Positions 17,642 through 26,319 of a stretch of 64,000 nt of DNA are shown here, piece by piece. Source of the stretch: Clostridium beijerinckii (GTDB lineage Bacteria > Bacillota > Clostridia > Clostridiales > Clostridiaceae); the NCBI RefSeq assembly GCF_018223745.1, contig NZ_CP073653.1, positions 4,700,001-4,764,000 on the forward strand, given 5' to 3'. The position numbers were made by a program, and so were the translations under genes. Below the pieces are notes generated by a model. It was not told the origin of the DNA, did not search any database, and was given only the letters and a program-made list of their open reading frames with translations. Each line of letters begins with the position of its first letter. Position 1 is the first letter of the stretch.

Positions 17642-18275
17642 TTTACATTCTCCTTCTCGCCTTTGGGTTCAGGCATAACCATAATAATATTTTTTGAGTA
17701 ATTCCGTACAAAGACTTTCCAAGTATCATCACTTGGTTTTGGATAATTAAATAGACAGACTACAAAAAGTAATCTGTCTTTAAACAAAATAAATTATATA
17801 AAAGAAAGGAATTAGACAGCCATACTGCCTATTAAATTATCCAATTAGAAAATAATAAAATAATGATATATTTTTTTCTTCTGTAAATTTCACATATAAT
17901 ATATTTTATTTATCATTTTCCACAAAAAGGGGAAGTGGACGCAGGGCGGACACGACCTATAACAAATCAAATAGAGAATAAGTCAAAGTTAATATTTTCT
18001 TTTCCTTGTCCATAGTTCTGATATAATTTATAGAATCGTGATTTATTTTTCAGGACTTCTTATTCATAATTCTACGCCCCTCCCCCCTATCAAGGGGATT
18101 CAACTAAGATGATTTTTGTCTCCTTACGTCGCCAAAACTAATCTTAATTGAAAATTGTTTTTATTTATTTTTAACTAACCATTTTATTTTATTAACTCTT
18201 ACTAGAATAATATACTTTTTTGCTTTTTAGGGGTAAATCTTATATATATACTATATATAGGAAATACCCCTAAAA
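17642..18275 (-). promoter_or_regulatory. Structured gene-free region, possible origin or leader RNA
   Basis: 634 bases without a gene. It holds CCAAGT/ACTTGG (17719-17736); a 20-bp near-perfect inverted pair, 17739-17758 with 17825-17844; a nested GACAGACTAC/GTAATCTGTC hairpin (17754-17779); one leader module copy (17917-17960); and a GC-rich CCCCTTGATAGGGG hairpin near 18080-18100. The density of structure beside helicase and polymerase genes fits a replication origin or a regulated leader. Confidence 0.45.
17917..17960 (-). promoter_or_regulatory. Phage leader module copy 1
   Basis: Minus strand: GGTCGTGTCC...GTCCACTTCCCC then TTTTTGTGGAAA. It aligns with copies at 20700-20737 and 24043-24082. 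This copy is about 275 bases upstream of the next gene start and its hairpin is weaker than the others. Confidence 0.6.
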
Positions 18276-20459
18276 TTATTTAATCATACTATAGAATCCT
18301 TTTTTCGGTATATCAAATTCAGAAAATGTTTCATTTATTGTCTTATTCTTTATTAAAGTTTTAAATTGCTCATTATCTACTTCAAGTATTTCTTTGAGTT
18401 TCTTTGACTTTATAATTGATCCATCCCAAGAATTAAACCATTCAAAGAATTTATCATAGCCTTTACATTTATTTTCTCTAGTATCATCTTTAGCCTTTTG
18501 AAATTCACTTAATTTATCTACATGTTTTTCAATCGTACATTCAGGTAATAAAGCTTTAAGCATACTATAAATCAATGGTTTAGTTTGAAATAAATATACT
18601 TTTATTTCTTTATCATAGTTGTAGTCTCTTAACTTTGTTCTATGTACTTCTTGATAAAATTTGCTTACCATATCTAAGTATTGAAATTCATCAATTGAAG
18701 TTAAGCCAAAGCAATATTGATTATATTCACCAGTGTATGTTCTATTTCCAACTTCATCAACCCTTCTATCTTTCTTTAAAAATATATCAGATATAAATTG
18801 AGCTTTTTCTGTATCCTTGCATAATTCCAATATATGTTCCCATTGTTTAATATCACAACTCAAGTACTTTATAGCAATTTGATAATCTGGAAGTGTATCC
18901 CATCCAATATTAAACATTCTTGTGCACTCGTCCATTTCATTAGAACCTTTAGTATTTCCATAGTAATAGCATTTATTATTTGCTCTCGGTATCTGTCTCT
19001 TTAAAGTATCTGTTCCAAGTAATTGACTTAAAATTGTTGCTTGTTCCTGATATGTAACTACATAACTTCTACCATGAAATCCTACTTTAACTTTATTTTT
19101 AATATAATTTGATATTGCATAAGGCAAATATTTTTTATTTTTAAATTCAGTTTTAGTTAATTTATGAGCAGTATTTATAGTTATATATAAATTATTATAT
19201 GTTCTTGTATTTGGAATATATAAAAAACGTATATCACTATTATCAATATCTTTTTCTTTATCATAATCATATAGTCCTAGATATTCTGGATCATAAAGTG
19301 CTGAACCATCAAATATAACCACTTTTTCAAATGATTTATACATTTCCCTTAGATTGTTATAGCCTATTGTACTTATAAATTCTGTATTAGATTCGCATAC
19401 ATAAAAGCCACCTTTAGTTAATACTTCATGAATATGTTGCAATTCTCTTTTAAAATTGTGTTTTATGTACTTGTTCCAAAGCTTCATAAATTCATGATTA
19501 TTCATACATACTGGAATATTGCAACTATTTGATATTATAAATCTCTTATACTTTCCTCTTAGTGGAATCATTTTACTTTCAACCAATTCAGAAATTTCTT
19601 TCCAGTACTTTGATAGTTGAGTTTTTTCATCCATTTCATTATCTTGGTATTCTGCTTTTGAAATTGCAGAATCAATGTTATTTAATAATATTTTATTAAT
19701 TTCAACTGTATTGAACATTTGTGGTTTTTCATCTATTAATAATATTTTTCTTTCACCTTTATCATATTTCATATAAGTTGAACAAAAATCAGCACCAAGT
19801 TCTTTTAATCTAGTATTAGTTACTAATAGTATTGGTTTTTCCTTTTGGTCACTCATTTGTTTTTTTACTTTACAATTCCAAAAAGTACATTTCTTACACA
19901 TTCCAGTTTCAACTGTTTTAATGGTTTTATCTAAGCAAACTTTTTCGTTCCAACCTTCTAAAAGATATGTGTATTTTGAATATTCTCCTAAATCCTTTTG
20001 AAGTTGTCTTAAATCATCTAATCTGTCTCCACCAATTATTACACCTGTAGTTGATAACCCATCTTCATATAACTTAGTCATATATTTCATAAGCTCAAGC
20101 TTGATTGTTGATTTACCAAAACCACATGGAGCAGGATCAATACAAATTATATTCTCTTTAAATTTTCCTAGCACAATCTTTGCAGTTTCATTGGCAAAAT
20201 ATATTTGTTCTTCAGTAGCTTGTTTACCTCTATCTATAAATGTATTTTTGAATGATTCAGTTACTTTGTTTGCTATTTCCTCTAATTCATCTGTTACTGA
20301 AACAATTTCGTCTGCTGTATATGTAACTCTTTCTAGATTAAAGACTTTACACCTATAATTGTCAGCATCTAGCCAAGTGTCTCCATTGGATTGTTTTTGT
20401 TGTAAATATTTAGTATCATATTCTAAATCATTAATTAAGTTTAACAGTTTTTTTCCCAT
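18276..20459 (-). CDS. Helicase-like ATPase with four-cysteine (Fe-S type) insert
   Basis: About 727 residues. Walker A is APCGFGKST (~110-118) and a Walker B/DExx-like motif is LLIDEKPQ (~240-247). Between them are four cysteines, C~175, C~188, C~191 and C~196 (C-x12-C-x2-C-x4-C), the place and spacing style of the iron-sulphur cluster in XPD/DinG superfamily 2 helicases. A late motif, GNTKGSNEM, then CTRMFNIGW (~495-520), resembles helicase motifs V/VI. It probably unwinds DNA in phage replication or transcription. It is directly downstream of the polymerase block. ATG at 20459 follows GAAGGAGGGCG. Cluster binding is inferred from spacing only. Confidence 0.65.
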   Translation of the reverse strand: MGKKLLNLINDLEYDTKYLQQKQSNGDTWLDADNYRCKVFNLERVTYTADEIVSVTDELEEIANKVTESFKNTFIDRGKQATEEQIYFANETAKIVLGKFKENIICIDPAPCGFGKSTIKLELMKYMTKLYEDGLSTTGVIIGGDRLDDLRQLQKDLGEYSKYTYLLEGWNEKVCLDKTIKTVETGMCKKCTFWNCKVKKQMSDQKEKPILLVTNTRLKELGADFCSTYMKYDKGERKILLIDEKPQMFNTVEINKILLNNIDSAISKAEYQDNEMDEKTQLSKYWKEISELVESKMIPLRGKYKRFIISNSCNIPVCMNNHEFMKLWNKYIKHNFKRELQHIHEVLTKGGFYVCESNTEFISTIGYNNLREMYKSFEKVVIFDGSALYDPEYLGLYDYDKEKDIDNSDIRFLYIPNTRTYNNLYITINTAHKLTKTEFKNKKYLPYAISNYIKNKVKVGFHGRSYVVTYQEQATILSQLLGTDTLKRQIPRANNKCYYYGNTKGSNEMDECTRMFNIGWDTLPDYQIAIKYLSCDIKQWEHILELCKDTEKAQFISDIFLKKDRRVDEVGNRTYTGEYNQYCFGLTSIDEFQYLDMVSKFYQEVHRTKLRDYNYDKEIKVYLFQTKPLIYSMLKALLPECTIEKHVDKLSEFQKAKDDTRENKCKGYDKFFEWFNSWDGSIIKSKKLKEILEVDNEQFKTLIKNKTINETFSEFDIPKKGFYSMIK

Positions 20460-20492
20460 TCTCAATCGCCCTCCTTCATCTTTAATATTTTA

Positions 20493-20669
20493 TTAATTAT
20501 GAAACTTTGCTAAAGCTTCAAACAACTTTTTATTTTTTGTGTACTTATATGTCTTTACTCCATTTATCTCTTTATCAAAAGTTGGCTCAATTCCAACTGT
20601 TTTTAAATAATCTACTTCCTTAAGCCACTGAGTAGCATACTCTTTATCGAATTTAACTTTTTGTTCCAT
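20493..20669 (-). CDS. Small protein between RNA polymerase and helicase genes
   Basis: About 58 residues beginning MEQKVKFDKEYATQWL; not recognised. An upstream in-frame extension would translate through leader module copy 2, so the ATG at 20669 is preferred. Its initiation region, AAGGAAGGAATGATA-N6-ATGG, is the same as that of the RNA polymerase gene. Conserved linkage with the polymerase makes it a candidate accessory factor; this is inference. Confidence 0.65.
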   Translation of the reverse strand: MEQKVKFDKEYATQWLKEVDYLKTVGIEPTFDKEINGVKTYKYTKNKKLFEALAKFHN

Positions 20670-20699
20670 AATAATTATCATTCCTTCCTTAATTTCAAT

Positions 20700-20737
20700 T
20701 TCCATTAAAAGTGGGAAGTGGCTAGAAGCCACGAACC
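20700..20737 (-). promoter_or_regulatory. Phage leader module copy 2
   Basis: Minus strand: GGGTTCGTGGCTTCTAGCC, then ACTTCCCACTTTTAATGGAAA. It forms a perfect GTGGCT/AGCCAC hairpin with a three-base loop, lying between the polymerase stop codon and the ribosome site of the 58-residue gene. Confidence 0.7.
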
Positions 20738-23700
20738 CTATACATAATAATAAATTCCAAAACTTTTAGCTGTAATTGCTACATTATTATTCTTATTTAA
20801 CATGAAACCATCAATTCTTAATTTATCTTTTCCTTCAATTAATTCAGCAAAATCCTCAAATACCTTTAGTCCATTTAACTCTAATTCATAATAGCCATTT
20901 TCATTCAAACCTGCTTTTATTTTATCTGTAATTTCTTTAACCATATCAGGATTTTCTCTACAATCAAAACGCACTTCTTTAATTACCTTTAGTCTTTCTA
21001 ATTCTTTTAGATGCACATTTTGAGCAGTGTTATCATTAAAATTAACTAACTTTTCAAGCTTTCTATACTTCTTATATAAATACTCAATATCTCCGTTTTC
21101 ATCTGGTACAAATTGAATTTTCATACTAGGCTTAAGCTTGTCTATATCTAAAAAGTGACTAAAGAATAAATTAATTAGAAATGCTTCTGAACATTTATCT
21201 AATTCAGCTAAAGTTTGTGCAATTGTATAAGTGTCATATTGTTTTCTAGCATCATCAGCTACTAAAATAGAATAAGCATCTAATTCTCTTAATTGTTTAG
21301 ATTTTTCTGCTCTATTAAACTTGTGCTTTTCTCTAATTTCAGATGATTCTTTTGAGTATTCCTCATAAAATCTCTCCATTTTTTCTTTACATTCTTGAAG
21401 TTTATCTTCATCATATTTATTATTTACAAGTTGTTTTTGCAATTGTTTTGCTTTATCTGAAAATGATTTTTTATTATTTTCCAATGTATTTAATATTTTC
21501 TTTTGTATTATTTTTGCTGCTCTATCCATAAATGTTTGTGGACTAGAATAATATGTTTCCATCTTTCCAATTTCCCATTTATATTTTTTGTATTGTAAGA
21601 AATATGGTTTAATATTGCTACCTTTAGATTTTTTATAGTTGTCTTCTATAGGTTTAATATACATATCTCTATCAATAATATTCATTGTTTTGGGTGTATC
21701 TATAACCAAGCTTGATGTGTATAATAGTGAGTAAATATCTTTACTATCTTCTAAAAATTGTTTCTTTATTTGTTCTCTAACTATTTCATCGTCCATGTTC
21801 TTTGAATTAGAATACATCAAATGACCTGCTTCAATTAATTTGTTAATAGCTGGCTCAACAACTTTATCATAATCAGAATCCTTAGTAATTCCTTCAAAAT
21901 TATGTTCTGCTAGTATTTCTAATACTTCATCATAGTAATAGAATTTATTACTATCAGGACTATAGTACTTTGGCAATGTTTGACTATATGTATTCACAAC
22001 TGTTGCAAGTATAGATACTGAACCTATTAAGTTACCCGATGGTTTCCAACTACATTCAAATTTTGCTTCATCATTATAAATGTATGGTATTTTCTTACCA
22101 TCAGCCGAGAAGAAAAATGGCTTATCAGTTTCAACAACTCCATGTCTAATTATCTCGCTATCTATTACCGTTACTGCATCTCCATCTGAATCCCCACTTC
22201 CAATTTGAGAATATATATCAGATTTTTGATTAAAGTAGATTAATTCTGACGATTTGCAAAAATAGTTATCAAAGAAATTATCTCTTACAAATTCAACATT
22301 GTGTATTTCCGAAAATGCCATTAATGGATTTCTATAAATTGTTCTAATATCTCCATTATTACATTTTCTATTATAGAATTGACCATCTTTCAATCCATTG
22401 TCTCCTTGTTCTCTAGTCATAGCAAAGTTCATGTATGAAATTGGGTCTATAGCAATATAACAATACTGAGCCTTAGTAGTTATTTTTCCACATGCTAATT
22501 GCCTAACTTTCTTCTCAATCATATTTGAAATTTGCATTTTTGTTGTTTTAAGTTCAACATTATCTTTATTCAATTGAATTAACATAGCAGTCTTATCTGT
22601 ATGATTAAGAGCATTTTCTTCAAATTCCTCTATATCATATTCAGCAAGGTTTTCTTCGTCATATTCAATCTCAGTAGCTTTTGTAATATTTCTAAAATAT
22701 AGATTGATATAATCTGAATTTATTTCAAATTCTTTTATATCTGAATCCTTATCCTTTATTTCATAAGGTCTAACTAATTTTTTATATAGTTGATAATCTT
22801 GGTCTGCTATTTGGTGATATTCTTTATCTGTTAATGCTAAAGCGTTAAATAACTGATAGCATAGAGTTCTATAATCGGTTAGTTCAGACTCAAACTTATT
22901 AACCTTAGTTATGTATAATTTGTTTAAAAGTTCATATGTATTTATATCTGTCTTATTGTTGTATTTTTCTAGTTTTTCATTTATTAAGTCCATTCCATAA
23001 GTTTCTTGAGTTGCTATTATATTTTTATGTGCATCTTTTATTTCTTCTGCAAATAAATCTGCTAATTTAACCATTGACTCGTTTAAGAGTAATGTATTAT
23101 CAGCTACTTCTCTCCATGCTCCAAACATATCCATCAAATAATATTTTCCATTCTCTTTTTTACAAAACTCCATATCTTCTTTATAGAACACATCTAAGAA
23201 TTTTATAATATCAAATCTTGTTATAAGTCCTTTTATTCCTATTCCATATCCTCTAATTACAGCAAAATCAATATCATTTCTTTTTAAAGTTTGTCCAATC
23301 TGTTCAAATACTTCAGGTGTTGCTATCCCACCTCCATCAAATACATCAATTTCACCTTCAAAATCATAATCTTCTAATGAGTATTCAATTTGTTTCTCTA
23401 ATGTTATTTCATCTGTTTTTTCATTTACAACTTCTACTTCAACTTCGTTTGGAACAACAGTTTTATATATTCTACTGAAATCAATAGTTGCTTTAGGTAG
23501 TATTATTATATTAGGCATGTTAATCTCAGTTATTAATATACTTGTTGTAAGTGCAATTCTACTTAAAACTTGCTTGTTCACATATATTTCTTTATCATTT
23601 AGCAACTTAAACTGGTTTAATGATATTATATTTTCAAACCAAGTTGTAAACTCTTTTATATCTTCTCTAATAAAGAAAGCTTCACACTTTTCATCTTCTT

Positions 23701-24019
23701 TTTCGTTTTCTTGTTTCATTCCACCTGGAGTTGCAAACCAACCAAAATATCTCATATCTTCTAGTTCTATTCCTTCAAACCATTGTGATTTTGCTGTTTT
23801 TTCATCATTAGATAATGTTACTTTAATAACATCTAATATAATTTCATTTTCTTCAAGTTCTTTGTCTTTATATGTTTCTAATGCTTTAAATAAAAATGTG
23901 TATTTGTCTTGCTTTATATAATTTGCCTCTTTAATAGTTTTGCTTATCATTTGATTTACTGCATTTAAGTTTTCTTGTCCAATTTTTAATAATTTAATTT
24001 GTCCCATAAACTCTATCAT
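20738..24019 (-). CDS. YonO/QDE-1-like single-chain RNA polymerase
   Basis: 1,093 residues. Carries the signature of double-psi beta-barrel RNA polymerases: SGDSDGDAVTVID with D610-S-D612-G-D614 (the DxDGD metal site). Upstream elements seen in eukaryotic RdRP/QDE-1, YonO and crAss-like phage polymerases are also present: FATPGGMK (95-102), FDGGGIATPE (227-236), FAVIRGYGIGIKGLI (252-266, lysine 263) and YRNPLMAFSEIHNVEF (562-577). SPbeta YonO is a one-subunit DNA-dependent RNA polymerase for late genes. This protein probably plays the same part. The start may be ATG at 24019 or, with better spacing from AAGGAAGG, ATG at 24007. Coiled-coil segments lie near 860-900. Confidence 0.85.
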   Translation of the reverse strand: MIEFMGQIKLLKIGQENLNAVNQMISKTIKEANYIKQDKYTFLFKALETYKDKELEENEIILDVIKVTLSNDEKTAKSQWFEGIELEDMRYFGWFATPGGMKQENEKEDEKCEAFFIREDIKEFTTWFENIISLNQFKLLNDKEIYVNKQVLSRIALTTSILITEINMPNIIILPKATIDFSRIYKTVVPNEVEVEVVNEKTDEITLEKQIEYSLEDYDFEGEIDVFDGGGIATPEVFEQIGQTLKRNDIDFAVIRGYGIGIKGLITRFDIIKFLDVFYKEDMEFCKKENGKYYLMDMFGAWREVADNTLLLNESMVKLADLFAEEIKDAHKNIIATQETYGMDLINEKLEKYNNKTDINTYELLNKLYITKVNKFESELTDYRTLCYQLFNALALTDKEYHQIADQDYQLYKKLVRPYEIKDKDSDIKEFEINSDYINLYFRNITKATEIEYDEENLAEYDIEEFEENALNHTDKTAMLIQLNKDNVELKTTKMQISNMIEKKVRQLACGKITTKAQYCYIAIDPISYMNFAMTREQGDNGLKDGQFYNRKCNNGDIRTIYRNPLMAFSEIHNVEFVRDNFFDNYFCKSSELIYFNQKSDIYSQIGSGDSDGDAVTVIDSEIIRHGVVETDKPFFFSADGKKIPYIYNDEAKFECSWKPSGNLIGSVSILATVVNTYSQTLPKYYSPDSNKFYYYDEVLEILAEHNFEGITKDSDYDKVVEPAINKLIEAGHLMYSNSKNMDDEIVREQIKKQFLEDSKDIYSLLYTSSLVIDTPKTMNIIDRDMYIKPIEDNYKKSKGSNIKPYFLQYKKYKWEIGKMETYYSSPQTFMDRAAKIIQKKILNTLENNKKSFSDKAKQLQKQLVNNKYDEDKLQECKEKMERFYEEYSKESSEIREKHKFNRAEKSKQLRELDAYSILVADDARKQYDTYTIAQTLAELDKCSEAFLINLFFSHFLDIDKLKPSMKIQFVPDENGDIEYLYKKYRKLEKLVNFNDNTAQNVHLKELERLKVIKEVRFDCRENPDMVKEITDKIKAGLNENGYYELELNGLKVFEDFAELIEGKDKLRIDGFMLNKNNNVAITAKSFGIYYYV

Positions 24020-24507
24020 CCTTCCTTAATCATTTATTTTGTTTCCATAAAAAGTGAGGTGAGGTGTGGAACACCGAATCCTCTTATTCTTCTATTAATT
24101 GTTCTTCGTTCATAAAAACCCTTCTAATAAAAATATACTTCGTTTTTCTTTAAATGTAAAAAAATGTGTAGGCACAATGCATTTACATAACCCATGATCC
24201 TTTAAAAAATTGATACCCTGTGCACCTTCCTAAAATAGAACTATTAGTTCCACAACTTCGATACCACTATATATTGTGGTGGTCTGTTTGAACTACCCAT
24301 TATGCAAAATTAACTTCCACATAAAATTTATGATTTAAAAGAATATTAGACAACTGTAAGGCGAACGCATGTCCACCTTTTTAATGTTATATATTGCGTA
24401 CCTACGCTTGGACACCTTTTAGATATCCAAAAATTGATATACAATATACAAATAAAAAACTCCTTATAATCTTAATGCAACAAATTTATTACAATCATTT
24501 AACTCAA
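24020..24507 (-). promoter_or_regulatory. Leader region of the RNA polymerase gene with tiny frames
   Basis: 488 bases with no gene of normal size. The minus strand has several minute frames with ribosome-like sites, for example MNEEQLIEE (start after AGAAGGGTTTTT, about 24112) and a 23-codon frame MGYVNALCLHIF... just before it. Leader module copy 3 follows. A GCGTAggTACGC hairpin lies near 24398-24412. The layout suggests a long, possibly attenuated leader. Confidence 0.4.
24043..24082 (-). promoter_or_regulatory. Phage leader module copy 3
   Basis: Minus strand: GGATTCGGTGTTCCACACC, then TCACCTCACTTTTTATGGAAA. It forms a GGTGT/ACACC hairpin ahead of CTTTTTATGGAAA and lies about 20 bases before the AAGGAAGG ribosome site of the RNA polymerase gene. 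Confidence 0.7.
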
Positions 24508-24825
24508 CTACTGCTGTATTACCCCCTCACAGAAATGTACATTCTTAAATTGAATTTCAAACTCATTTAAATTTTTAACTCCTGCTACTTCGAAACATTG
24601 TTCCCAAATGCTATTCTCGTTAAAAGCATATTTTACTAATTCTCTTTCAAAGCAATCTTCCCCAAGCTTATAATTTTCTAAACTTGAATATCCTGCATCC
24701 TCGTCCATTTCAATCATATTCATTAAGAAACAAGTAAAATCTAAAAACTTATCTTCTTTAGAAATCCTATTCCTTAAACTCATACCAACTTCACTATTAA
24801 CACTATTAACTTTTACATTTTCCAT
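24508..24825 (-). CDS. Unknown acidic early protein
   Basis: About 105 residues, not recognised. It is acidic, with a segment MNMIEMDEDAGYSSLENY and a Phe-rich C-terminus. ATG at 24825 follows TAGGTG with six-base spacing; a GTG three codons upstream would leave no room for a ribosome site. It is the second gene of the early leftward transcript driven from the immunity region. Confidence 0.65.
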   Translation of the reverse strand: MENVKVNSVNSEVGMSLRNRISKEDKFLDFTCFLMNMIEMDEDAGYSSLENYKLGEDCFERELVKYAFNENSIWEQCFEVAGVKNLNEFEIQFKNVHFCEGVIQQ

Positions 24826-24896
24826 GTTTAACACCTATTCTCTTCCTCTAATTTTTTAATCATTTTTACATCTTCAAAGTTTTATTAGATCACTTT

Positions 24897-25034
24897 CTAT
24901 AAACTATAGTTTTCATATTCTTTAGCCATCGCATCCATATAATCAAATTCACCTTCTTGGCATACTTGCTTATCTATGAAGTTATTTCTGATTTTTAATA
25001 ATAAATCAGTAAGAATATCAATTATTTTTGCCAT
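24897..25034 (-). CDS. Small first gene of the early lytic transcript
   Basis: 45 residues, MAKIIDILTDLLLKIRNNF..., with a strong AAAGGAGAAAAGCAA ribosome site. It is the first frame after the strong leftward promoter opposite the repressor gene, the position of cro or an early regulator. It is too short for a recognisable helix-turn-helix; the N-terminus is amphipathic. Function unknown. Confidence 0.6.
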   Translation of the reverse strand: MAKIIDILTDLLLKIRNNFIDKQVCQEGEFDYMDAMAKEYENYSL

Positions 25035-25097
25035 TTGCTTTTCTCCTTTCCTTAAGTCATTTTTTTCTTTTAATAACTTTATTTACCTTATGTTTAT

Positions 25098-25126
25098 AGT
25101 ATAATATCGAAATTCGTTATTGTCAA
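25098..25126 (-). promoter_or_regulatory. Early leftward promoter
   Basis: TTGACA (25126-25121), 17-base spacer, TATACT (25103-25098). Perfect -35 and good -10 for the housekeeping sigma factor. It drives the early lytic block and overlaps the repressor-type palindromes. Confidence 0.8.
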
Positions 25127-25185
25127 TAACTATTTTAGTTATTTTTTAACTTTTTATTATATTTCATAACTATTTATGATATAAT
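25116..25185. promoter_or_regulatory. Repressor operators and rightward promoter
   Basis: Two overlapping palindromes share the half-site AGTTATT/GTTATTG: GTTATTGTCAATAAC (25116-25130) and AATAACTATTTTAGTTATT (25125-25143). A third, degenerate copy (TAACTATTTATGA) lies near 25167-25179. The first covers the -35 of the leftward promoter. A TATAAT at 25180-25185 is the -10 for the repressor gene, with a weak -35. This is a typical phage immunity switch. Confidence 0.65.
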
Positions 25186-25204
25186 GCTATTGAGGTGAAA
25201 ATTA

Positions 25205-25411
25205 ATGAGTATAAAAATGAAACTTAGAATTAAAATGGCAGAAATAAATATAAGTCAAAAAGAACTTTCTGAAGCAACAGGAATAAGACCCAATACCCTT
25301 GGTGCTTACATGAATGACACATATAAACATATAACTAAGGAGCATTTAGATATTCTTTGTAAATTTTTCAAGTGCAAAGTTGAAGATATAGTTGAATATA
25401 TGGAAGAATAA
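25205..25411 (+). CDS. Phage repressor, XRE/Cro-CI helix-turn-helix
   Basis: 68 residues, nearly all one HTH_3 domain: KMAEINISQKELSEATGIRP, then NTLGAYMN (helices 2-3 at about 15-35). It ends in KCKVEDIVEYMEE as small XRE repressors of Firmicute phages do. It lacks a protease-like C-terminal domain, so induction cannot be by self-cleavage. It is the only plus-strand gene in this part, divergent from the early operon, with operators between them. Likely maintains lysogeny. ATG follows GAGGTGAAAATTA. Confidence 0.88.
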   Translation: MSIKMKLRIKMAEINISQKELSEATGIRPNTLGAYMNDTYKHITKEHLDILCKFFKCKVEDIVEYMEE

Positions 25412-25422
25412 TTTATCACACT

Positions 25423-25457
25423 AAAAAAGGACTCACCAATTATGACGAGTCCTTTAA
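25423..25457. terminator. Bidirectional terminator between convergent genes
   Basis: AAAGGACTC/GAGTCCTTT stem (25426-25434 with 25447-25455) flanked by A and T runs, between the repressor and the 285-residue minus-strand gene. Confidence 0.85.
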
Positions 25458-25461
25458 TTAA

Positions 25462-26319
25462 TTATTTACTTTTTAAATCATTCATATACCCTACAATTTC
25501 ATAGTATTTTAACCCATTTAATGTAAACCCTTGATATCGATCAAGAATTATATTTATACCTGATTCAACGTATTTTATCCTACCAATACAACAACAAATT
25601 ATTTGTTTCTTATTTAGTTTCATATGTTTAATGTACGATTCAATAATTTTCATATTATTAAATTCAGTTTCATTATTAACAACAAAATACTCTGCAAAAT
25701 GAACTTTAACACTATCGACTTTTTTAGGAGTCAAATTAATATATCCATGCTTATCCATTAATTGCATGTTGTGTACATAACCAATAATGCATCTTATTCG
25801 GGTATCATCATCTTTTTCTATCTCATTATACATTCTTGTTATGATATATGGCTCTTTTCCATCTTTGCTTTCTGTTCCCTCATCAAATAATTCTGCTTCA
25901 TTACCTTTGGTTTTAGAACTATTATTGTTAATATATTTTTTACTACCATCACTAACATTTATTGTTCCTGTTTCATTATCTTTTTTATTAAATCTGGTAA
26001 ATGCACTTTCTAACTTATTTATAATATGTTTGTTTGATAAATTTATTTTACTTACAAATTGCTTTTCTCTTAATTTTTCTCCTATCTCTTCATATATAAC
26101 CTCATTCAAACAGCCATTTATATGTGGAGTACTAGGAAATGTCCTAAAAAACTTAATATTACCTTTTCTTTCAACAAAACTTAATTTTGCTTTGCACTTC
26201 TCTTCCGTGCAAAACAAATTCCCTCTATAATTCTTATAATATTCATTCTTAGTAAGCTTTATAGCTTGTATTTCTTTTGAAATATTTCCATTCTTGTATA
26301 ACGCTTTATTAATTTTCAT
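25462..26319 (-). CDS. Unknown protein with N-terminal cysteine/histidine domain
   Basis: About 285 residues, not recognised as a named family. Residues ~25-75 read YRGNLFCTEEKCKAKLSF, then FFRTFPSTPHINGC: a C-x4-C ... H-x3-C arrangement like the zinc-ribbon at the N-terminus of CoiA-type proteins. A polar linker with Ser/Lys/Asn follows (~125-155), then a mixed C-terminal domain. ATG at 26319 with AAGGTG is preferred over a start 11 codons upstream. It lies in the lysogeny region, so it may be expressed in the lysogen. Confidence 0.65.
   Translation of the reverse strand: MKINKALYKNGNISKEIQAIKLTKNEYYKNYRGNLFCTEEKCKAKLSFVERKGNIKFFRTFPSTPHINGCLNEVIYEEIGEKLREKQFVSKINLSNKHIINKLESAFTRFNKKDNETGTINVSDGSKKYINNNSSKTKGNEAELFDEGTESKDGKEPYIITRMYNEIEKDDDTRIRCIIGYVHNMQLMDKHGYINLTPKKVDSVKVHFAEYFVVNNETEFNNMKIIESYIKHMKLNKKQIICCCIGRIKYVESGINIILDRYQGFTLNGLKYYEIVGYMNDLKSK

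Noticed and set aside
20670-20732. N-terminal extension of the 58-residue phage protein
   Set aside because: It would translate through the hairpin leader module, and the downstream ATG has the same initiation context as the polymerase gene.
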